Assembly: GCA_029706075.1 (NCBI GenBank)
Contig: JAINUG010000031.1
Location: forward strand, 3,083,001 to 3,147,000
Direction: 5' to 3'
Length of the DNA stretch: 64,000 nucleotides
Source of the DNA: Aldrovandia affinis
Lineage: Eukaryota; Chordata; Actinopteri; Notacanthiformes; Halosauridae
Below, in pieces: positions 55,213 through 64,000 of the stretch; position 1 is the stretch's first letter; each line of letters opens with the position of its first letter. The notes under the pieces were generated by a model. The model searched no databases. It was not told the origin of the DNA and was given only the letters and a program-made list of their open reading frames with translations. The position numbers were made by a program, and so were the translations under genes.

Positions 55213-58200
55213 GACAAGGTAAAGTATTTATTCCAGTCAAAATCCACCCATGTAAGCAGCTTGTACTGTATGCGTTGCCCTTACAGATCTGCTTACCACC
55301 TATAGAACAATTCACTCTGACAATATTTGAGGTGGTGTGAGAAATAAAAGGCCCAAAAAATGAGTCCAGGCAGAGGTCAACAGCACTCCCCTTCTACTGC
55401 TACAGAACACCTGCAGGGCTCTTCCCCATCTCAGTCTTACTTACAACCTCTAACCCAATTACACTGTCTCCAGTCCAGCCCTGCCAGCCCACATTAAAAG
55501 TGCATTAAAGGAGACCGTGATTGAGAGTGAAAGTGATACTCTCTTTAGAAGGGAACAAACTCAAAATGCTGTGGGCTGCGTCTGAGGAATTTGACCATGA
55601 CCGGGAAAATAATGGTCTTGATTGCATGTCTCAACACAACCGCTTGTTTTTTTTCACCCCGCAATCACCACTTGGGAAACTTGTGGCATTTATGTATTCA
55701 CTGTAGTTATTGTTTTAGTGGTCGATAGAGCTGTTATTCTCTCTGGTGAATATTTAAGCACTTGACATCGATTGTGGAGGCCTGCCATGTCAGACCGTCC
55801 AGTATTCAAAGATGAACTTCCCTGTAATAAAATATGAGAAGGTTCAACTATGATGACAATTTGAGTCACTGGGGTGGTCAGTGGTAATTTGTCACTGAAG
55901 CTCACTGGATCTTGGTGTTCTTGGAAGTCTCAATACATTGTTTAAAATGGAAAGCTGTAAGTAAGTAAGTAAGACTGTATAACACATTCAGTATGTGTAA
56001 TAATATCCACTTGCTTAAAATACATCACCAATGCGAATGCATTGCCCTGATGTAAGAAACGCTATATGTAAATAAAATGTCACTGATTTAATCTAAGAAC
56101 TCTCACTTGGTAAAGTATTGGCATTTCTATGAATAGTACGCTTTTCAGAAACAGTTTTACATTCAAGCCTTTTCCATAGATATTTATTAACTTGGAAACT
56201 ACAGTGTGGATCTCAAAATGATATGTTTGGCTAAGTAATCCCCAATCAATAGGAACTGATTACCAGTCAATGAACTTGGTTGGATTAAAAAAACGGAGTA
56301 CTATGCCTTAATCGGAAGTAATGACTACGGTACAAGGCTATGCAGTATCTGTCACACAGTGCCATGCCAGCACAGCATTACTTTACTGTATATCTCTCAG
56401 TATCTTTTGTTGCAAATGGAAGAAAAATGTATCAACACAGCAGAAAACTTTGATACTCCTTTGCCACCAGAGACCTTAGCCTATGCAGATGAGATAGAGA
56501 GTGAGTGAGTGAGGGAGTGAGAGAGAGATAGGGAGGGAGCAGAAACAGAGGAGAGGAGGAGAGATACACCAGTCTGCAAAACATCAATCCCACAGATTTT
56601 GGTGACACGCTGTGACAAGCGGCAGGCGCTGGTGCTGTCTGACCCCTGCCATAGGTCGTGGCTGATTTGATCGGCAGACTCAAACTGTGGCACGGGTGGG
56701 TGAAAAGAATGTGGAAAGCTATGCACATCCTTTCTTACTGCTGAAAGGACAAGAGCAAATGAAGAAGAAATAAATCCACACTCAGTTTGTTAAGCTCAGA
56801 GAAGCAAGCAAGCCATCAGCAAAAATAGTTCTCATTTCATTTCACTCAATGTCTTCCATGTACTTAGAAAGAAAATGTTTCAAAAATAGTACACAATTAA
56901 ACCGATAAAAATAAACACCGGTTTTAAAACAAGTTCTCAGTGAAGATGTCTCAGAATGCAATAGGGGTTCATAAATAATGTGGCAGACAATTATTATTTT
57001 CTGGTTTCCTTACTTATCCAGAAGGTTTTACAGAGCATTGGCCACGCAGTGTGCAGTATAAAAGTAAGTGTGCATCAACACATACAGTCGATATAATTAA
57101 ATCCAATGATCAAGTCAAAGATAATTCTGGTTACAATCAAATAGTTTGCAGTCACAGTTGCATTGTGTAGGTTATGGTCAAATCCAAGATGGATGAAATG
57201 GACAGAAGGCAGTTAGTGACTCCAAATCAAAATCAAGTAATTAATGGGCAGAAATGTCAAATCTAAGACAAGATATCCATGTCCATTTCCTATATAAACT
57301 ATTCTTGTTGAATATTGAAGCTGGGAAAATACAGCTTGCACATGTAGCATTCTTTTTTTAGGTGCTCAAGTGAATGACTGCAATACTGTTTCAGACCCCT
57401 GGTGCCACTCTCCTGGGAGCGAGAGTACTTAGGACGATATTTTTAGGTTTCAAAAACTCGTATGATCTCCCTAAAGTAAGAGGCATGACATATCAGATCC
57501 AGCTAAACTCCTGACAGACGCTGTCATTCCAGTTAACCAGTATTGACCCCCACTATGTCATCTACGCTGTCTCATGATGATGATTAAGTTAATAATAAAA
57601 AATAAATAATTATTCATATTTTCTATAGTCTTTGTAAAATCATATTTAGAGCAATTTAGTATAGTCATAAAACAATTTCATCCGAAGCCAACTGAGCAAT
57701 TATGAGGACACTGTGGGAGATGAATATAATATGAAAGATAGACACGTGGAGCTAAACCAGAATTACGCTCCTCTAACAAATGGAATCATCAGCACGCTGT
57801 TGAGCTTTTAGCGTGCTCTCTTGCGTTCTACATTCCTTTGGGACTGAACGCAGATCTAAGAAGCTCGCTGTGCACATTATCGTATGCCGATTTAAAATTC
57901 AAAATAAGTTGTAGCCTAACAGTAAAATGGAAGTAACAGTCATGAGTAATTCTTGCCGTTCAGATCTCAATATTTTATAATGCCTTTTTGGAGTTATTTC
58001 CATATGTTAAATGCAGAACATTTTAATGAATAGATTTAATTGTATAACTAGTTTATGAAATTGATATGCGTTTCTGGAAGTATATGATACTCGTTGCGCT
58101 GTATAAGCGTCTGCAAATTGATTGTAAAAAAAGAGCTTGAAGAAGTTTGAAAATCCGGTTTACGGTCGGCAAACATTTCGCCGGATAAAGATATGTGGAG

Positions 58201-58344
58201 CATTAGGACCCTGTAATAGGTGTTACCAGGATTTCCCTTTAGGGCTCCAGAGGAAAGTTGCACGCATGCGCTGACTTTACTATCAGTAGATCCCGATCGC
58301 AGGAACAAACAGAATAGGATGAAATGTAACAATACAGACGACAA
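55213..58344. other. Upstream flank of the magi1-like gene
   Basis: No coding exon was recognised. Short GA- and GTGA-type tracts occur at 56497-56560 and gtaagtaagtaag at 55960-55973. The last kilobase probably includes the promoter, but no TATA box or dense CpG island is evident. Confidence 0.4.
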
Positions 58345-58864
58345 CGTCGTACCTGCTTAAAGGAGCCGTGATCGATGTGAAACGTCCAACCAACTCGCCG
58401 CTAAGGTAAAGGAAACCCTTTCTTACCCGGATTTTGAAAAGAAAACAGGAAAAGTGTTTGTAAGAACTAAATAAACTGGAGATAAAATAAGTGTGGATTC
58501 AGGACGTTAATGAAACTAACGCGGGCAGTATCAGTGAGGATAAGATCGACTCAGAGGGATCAAATGGAAAATATAGTATAGAATATGAGAAATCAGGATA
58601 AGAAAACCTGCCAATTAGAACCAGCTGGTCATGAGCTCCATTAAAGTGGACCATAGAATCGGAATGGCTTGATTTTGCACAGGGGAAAGGGAACGTTTAA
58701 CGAGGATCCTTGCCACAAGAAGAAGAAGAAGAAGTAAAAGAAGAAGAAGAAGAAGAAAGTTTGAAGCGTTTGACTGGGCAACTGTGTTATATGAGACAGC
58801 TGATTTTTTGCTGTCTCTGTATCCGTCGACGGGGCCACCTGTTTTGTATCGGACTTTATTCACC
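58345..58864 (+). promoter_or_regulatory. Likely promoter-proximal region and 5' UTR of magi1-like gene
   Basis: Immediately upstream of the initiator ATG. Contains an interrupted (GAA)n tract at 58719-58758. The coding frame stays open upstream to 58784, but that frame has no in-frame ATG before 58865. The transcription start cannot be placed. Confidence 0.45.
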
Positions 58865-59162
58865 ATGTCCAAAGTGATACAGAGGAAAAACCACTGGACC
58901 ACGAGAGTTAACGAATGCGCGGTCTGCAAAGACGCTCGTGGAGAACTGAATGTGGAGTTTCTAGGTGGCGCGGAGGATGGACAGTTTCCGTATATCGGAC
59001 AAGTTAAGGAGGATACCGTGGTTTACAAAAATGGTAGATTAACACAGGGGGAATTAATACTGGAAGTGGAGAGCCTCTCCGTGTCGGGATTGCCCCTCTA
59101 TGACGTACAGACAGTGATGAAGAACTGCAAGGGTCCCGTCAGATTGAAAACTGTCAGACAAG
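58865..59162 (+). CDS. magi1: MAGI-family scaffold, first coding exon (N-terminal PDZ)
   Basis: The exon begins caccATGtcc (Kozak-like) and encodes 99 complete codons, then splits a codon after its first base at AG|GTAAGTGA, a strong donor (phase 1). The protein starts MSKVIQRKNHWTTRV, the signature N-terminus of MAGI proteins, and contains most of the first PDZ (PDZ0) domain: the GGAEDGQFPYIG segment at 34-45 corresponds to the carboxylate-binding loop region, and ELILEVESLSVSGLPLYDV at 63-81 to the core strands and helix. Among paralogues the MSKVIQ start and SGLP.YDV...VRQ ending fit MAGI1 best. MAGI1 is a multi-PDZ/WW scaffold at tight and adherens junctions and synapses. Remaining exons lie beyond the window. 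Which teleost duplicate (a or b) this is cannot be told. Confidence 0.93.
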
Positions 59163-62100
59163 GTAAGTGATGCAAACAAGCGACTTTACACTGGTCCCGA
59201 TTAGTTTAAAAAAAGGCTTTTTTTTGCCGAAATGTTTGACCAAGGCAGCACAACAATTTAGAAGTGGCACATATCGTGGAGTTTACGCTCTCCCATGCAT
59301 TTTCAGTATGTTCAGTTTTCTAACTAGTCTTCACAATCCAACACCAACCAATTAAAGCAACTTTCACAAAGGAAATCTCAAAGGTAATGGCAAATTGATT
59401 TAGTTGAGTTTGACGTGATAAAACAAGATTGTGATTTTATTAAGAATATATTAATTCACTAATTGTAAAAAGTAAAGAATGGGACCAAGGAATGCTGTAC
59501 TTCAAGATTAGCTTGATCTAGCTTTGAAAGATGCTCAGACGTGAACCCACTTTGACAGTCATCCAGTTTTTGTTGTAGGCTGGTGAGGATGTTCAGAGCA
59601 CAGCTATTATTACACACTGTGACAGATTAAGCAAGTTACAATGGGGTCGTGTGTATGTAGAATTAATTGAAGTACAGCCACTCATAGACACTCAATGGCT
59701 AAACGATACTTTTATCACTGGATATAAGACTTGCTACAAAGAGTCACTCACGCCCCCTCTCCCAAACTCGCATCAACTAAAACTCCATTCCAAAAATAAT
59801 GTTTTTGCAAGTCTGGATAATTGAATAGCCGCAGTCTCTATTACACAATATAGTTCATACGGACAATGACGTATTGAAAGAGACAACACTCAGGGTTGTC
59901 CTGGTTACTTCTGTATGAGAACAGTGAGCGTTTGATGGGTTTGACCCCATTGCCTGTGGTCTGCTTTGCATGTGAGTCTGTATTGAGATTCTCATCTGTC
60001 TTGAAGCCACCAAGCTGTGCATTTTGTTGTCCTGCTGGAGGGACCATTTCCAATGCAGACCAGAGGACATTTCCCCTATACTGTCTGTACTGACCCAACT
60101 TACTTTGCGCTGCAAGTCTGTCAACACGCACAGTCAGTGGTTAACATGGACCAAACAAATCTGTACAAATATTGATGAACATTCTCTTTATTGTCACAAG
60201 TTTTTTGCTTAAGGAGCAAGGAGCATACAGGCAGTATAACTATATCCTGGATCGCATCTAAACTCAAGAACATAATTAGGGGGTTTCCGGATTTAGTAGA
60301 TTTTTGGCACAATGCACTTTGATAAGGATGGCACGTGATTCCTAATTAATTAACTGCTTTTAACATTTCATTGTGGTGGTGCGCATCAAGTCACAATATG
60401 TCTAACGTTGTTATAATTTTTCTAGATTCATGCAAAGTATGTAGTGGTTTGATACAAACACTCCTAAGCAGGCAATGACTACTATAGTTTTACAGGATCG
60501 GCACTAAACGGCTCTTCTTTCTGTCCCAAACATCCTGTCCAGGCTAGTGTTTCATGGGGTGATTCAGTTTGAATCCGCAATCAACTTGCCAGGAAACCAG
60601 CCAATCACCTTGTTCTGGGCTTATTCCAGATCCGTGAGATGCCATGGTGATGTGGTCACATGGCAGTGTTTTGTTCCAGATTAATAATTCATACATTCAG
60701 AGAGTTTACCTCTAATCAGTCCTAATTGGGAAAATATGTTTGGTAATTAAGTCCATTGAAATCCATTGCCTGTGAATTACCCGGAGGGGGGGTGGCAGAA
60801 GTCCTTAATTTCCCAAGTCAGGTGAACAAACCACATGATACTGTATAGCAGTCAGGTGGGAAAAAAGTGAACAGAAGCTGAGGTAAAGTAGAACAAAAAC
60901 CAATGGATTCTATGGCTAAAGTAGCCCATATCTCCTCAAGGAACAACACATTGGTCAGAGCATTCCTCTATTTAAGTATAAACAGTCATGTGATGTGATC
61001 ATATCTCATGATAGAGCACCATTCAGGCAGACCTGATTAGAGCCTGTGTGATATCAAAGGTTGTAATTGTAAAGAGTATTTAACAGATACTTTGTTTCAA
61101 ATGTTTTGGCTGCACATTTAGGGTAGCTTTGAAAATTGTGGAAATATGTGTTGACAGTTGCTTTAGCATGCTTCCATTTTGTGAACATAAAAAAATAAAA
61201 AAATAAAAAACATAAATCATGGTGCTTTTTGTTAAACTCGCATGAATAATACATGCAAGAAAAATCATATTTGTCTTTGTGGCAGGATTTGGTTCCACGG
61301 GGACCATTGGTATGTCATTGTGTGGCCTTGCTTGATTCTATTGACAGAGTTGCTCTGGGAAAATCATTAACTGTGTTATGTAATAGTGACACATTTCATC
61401 ATACAAGTCTTTTGAATGCCCCTTTTGCTGGATTATTTCCCCTGTAGCATGTTTCATCCCTCTTTGAATTGCACAAAAAGAGAGGATTCTCCTTGATTAA
61501 TTTGTCCGATTTCTTTTCAAGGACTTGTGATGGTTCTTTTGGGTCAGGTCAGTGCGTGAACATGGAGGGAATTGGGTCCCAGGATCCAGCACGCTGTAGT
61601 TGTATTAAGCCAGCGCTTATGCAAAAGTAAAGTGAAAGAGAATCGCCAAACAAATCCTGCTCTGCTTCAGTCAAATCTTAATTTGTATTCAGAGGTCAGT
61701 AGGGTCTGGTAGTTTTGTCTCCTTCACAATCAGCACAAATATCTGAATTCTCCTCTACCTGACCTCACTGTCTGCTATGTATCAGAATCGGTCACGTAGG
61801 ATGCCATTATTCAGAGTCATGGTGAAGAGGTAATACAGGTTCGGAAAATGCAAGAACGCAACCAAGAGGCATGATGTGGCTTTGCGTTCGAGATCCACAG
61901 CAGCTCTTTTTACGTGCTTTAAGGTGTTTACCAGAAGCGGCGATTCACTTCGATGCTAATCGGATGAAGCGCACTCAACCACTGGCCGGCCAGCCGACCC
62001 GACTCCTGGGTGACTGATAAGTGTTCCTTTCTGTTCCCTGGGCCTGTTGGTTTCTCCATACAGAACCAGGCATCTGAACTCTTTAGGGGATGATGGCACA

Positions 62101-64000
62101 CCCAGACCTTTGACATCTGAGGAACCTGTCAGCTTAGGCTACTGTTGATGATAGTGGACCCAGTCGGAGCACCTGACCTGGAAGTTGGTCCAAATGCTGA
62201 CCCCATTGGCTGATCTGGACTGAGGAACCCGTTGAAATCGCCAGTATATTTAACTTGGTAGAAAGTTGGAATCACCGATCACTGTTCTGAACAGGTGTAT
62301 TATCCTCAGCTCCATGCAAGGTCCCACTCCAATCGTATTTAATATCTGTCCGTCTTTCCATATTTTTGGTATCGAAAAACACATTGTGCTTACAAGAACA
62401 TGTTTTGTGAGTCTGTCTGTAGCTGTTTGTTTTGTTGGCCTTGCCGTCTGTCCGATCTGTCCAACTAGTAAACCACTAATAACGTCGATTTTTAGATTAA
62501 CAGGCGGATCTTCATGGAAGTATTGATTTGATTCCAGACCTGACAGGTTGACTTACAGTTTGTTTTATTTTTTGTAGTGGAGAACCAATACAGTGGAGCA
62601 ATGGGAACTCCTGGCTCACACTGCAGGCGGCTTTACAATTGGAAGATTACAGGGCTGTGGCTCACAGAGAGAGAATGTGTGTTATTTAATGTGTCCTTGG
62701 TTTCTGTTTGCACTGGACTCGGTGTGTAAATAATACTGTGTGTACGGTCAGAGGCATGAAAAATGTTGGTACAGATGGGGACAAAGGTCACAGAAAGGGA
62801 TTTTTTTTGCTTGACATAGTGCAGAAGGTATGCTGTGTGAAAATGATCTCAGCATGCCCCATAACTCAATGCAGTGGATTAATGTCCATCATACAGCTGA
62901 TACAAGTTCGCAGACAGACTGCTTTATTACGGTAGAAGCACCAGGCAACACTGAAGGAAAAGAGACACGCACTTTACATTTTTCAACCAGCTATCCAATG
63001 CGACTGTACATTTACTTTCTCGTTTAGAATCTGATGTCTCCATTTTAGCATCGACCCTTTTAACATACTTCTAGTGTAGGTAGTGTGGAGAATCTCTGTG
63101 GATGGAACTTGTATGGCAGCTTTTTATTCCTTGTGTGACTCCCAAACCACATTTCACTTTCCACAATACATTTGTGGCAGCAGTGACTGGCATTGTGTGT
63201 CCATGCCAAGCCCACATGATACAAGTAGTTTTAGGACATGGCCAGTGGGTTGGTCCATGAGTATTGATGGATTACTACCAGGGTATGATAGACAGTGGGC
63301 AACTGATGCGATGGAAATAAAAAAAGCTGGGCAGTTGCGAGAGAAAGGTGTGTGATAACAGTGGGAGCAGTGTGGCAGATACCACTGACTTTAATTCAAA
63401 TTAATACAATTGTAAATGTGTGGAAAATGTGTGGTCTGTTGAGGATTCACTTTTCCAGTGTCTTTGACCTTCCATGCATCGGAATGATCTTTACTGGGCT
63501 AAAAGGAAAAAGATACAATCACATTCTGCTCACATCACTTGATTATTTCTACCCTTACAGGATAAGAGTCCTTCAGTAGCCTCGTGGACAAACACACGGA
63601 TGTGCCCAAACATCATGTGAATTGTACGATTCTGCTATGGACACAATGCAGATATGAGTGTACACTCATCCTTGGATTTATGGACCCACAACATGACAGC
63701 TATCATAAATACATTTTTACAGGCAAAATTTGGTTTGATCAGTGATTTTGGGTCATACCTCTTACTGAATTCATTTAAACAATGTTCCTAGAGTTTTGTC
63801 CATGCGGCCATTTGTTTCTTCTTAACAAAACATTGTTACTTTGCCTTACTAAATGTGATGCAATTTTATTCGCTTTTCCTCCATCAATATCTTATCAATC
63901 CAGTAATAATAGTGTCTCTGGAAAACTGTGAATGGAATTGGTAACGGCAGCAGCTGTTTACACACCTCCCTCAGACTAAAGGAAGACCTTCCTAATTTCC
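59163..64000 (+). other. First coding intron of the magi1-like gene (partial)
   Basis: Starts with the gtaagtga donor and has no recognisable second exon before the window ends. The translated frames here match nothing known. No clear transposon ends were seen, in contrast to the region before 36 kb. MAGI genes are known for a very long first intron, which fits. Confidence 0.8.

Noticed and set aside
58784..58864. N-terminal extension of the MAGI protein
   Set aside because: The frame is open, but there is no in-frame ATG before 58865, and MAGI family members begin MSK at that position.
59167..63579. Additional magi1 exons within the intron
   Set aside because: None of the short frames resembles the guanylate-kinase, WW or PDZ segments that should follow.

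Overview
The window is ray-finned fish (teleost) nuclear DNA. It is AT-rich and mostly non-coding, with vertebrate splice and poly(A) signals, Tc1 transposons, chromodomain-type Ty3/gypsy elements, tRNA-headed SINEs, hAT miniature elements and long CA/CT microsatellites. The species cannot be named from the sequence. There are no prokaryotic genes and no CRISPR arrays.

One host protein-coding exon is well supported. Positions 58865-59162 (+) encode the N-terminal PDZ domain of a MAGI-family membrane scaffold, closest to MAGI1, and end in a canonical splice donor. The window therefore ends inside the first coding intron of a magi1-like gene, and most of it is the region upstream of that gene.

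Layout. 1-2.4 kb: unexplained sequence. 2.4-3.7 kb: decayed Tc1 copy. 4.2-6.0 kb: Ty3/gypsy element with internal deletions and a 3' LTR. 8.3-9.2 kb: a LINE-like tail, a V-type repeat and a SINE with perfect target-site duplications (TSDs). 10.3-12.2 kb: a minus-strand gypsy element bounded by a 5-bp TSD. 13.5-15.3 kb: interspersed repeat and a second Tc1 copy. 15.6-16.4 kb: solo LTR of the 10-kb gypsy family, split by a hAT miniature element. 17.4 kb: SINE. 21.2-33.4 kb: a large minus-strand endogenous retrovirus (ERV). 33.5-36.2 kb: LINE-type tails. 36-58 kb: mainly low-repeat intergenic DNA with a SINE, microsatellites, a 413-bp tandem duplication, a 41-bp minisatellite of about 28 units and another hAT element. 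58.3-64 kb: magi1-like 5' UTR, first coding exon and intron.

The ERV is the most interesting object. In its own orientation it keeps the nucleocapsid end of gag, an in-frame amber codon, protease, RT, RNase H, integrase, env, two downstream accessory frames and a 3' LTR with recognisable PPT, CCAAT, TATA and AATAAA signals. The 5' LTR and most of gag are missing. gag-pro-pol is broken by a frameshift, a stop and at least five insertions: two V-tail repeats, a LINE 3' end, a SINE, and a TIR element that itself holds a hAT element. A 218-bp inverted duplication, with another hAT element in one arm, also lies inside RT. Env, in contrast, is an uninterrupted 742-codon frame with an unusually long leader. 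An intact env inside a wrecked provirus, together with the unrecognised accessory frame that runs into U3, is the best candidate for something undescribed.
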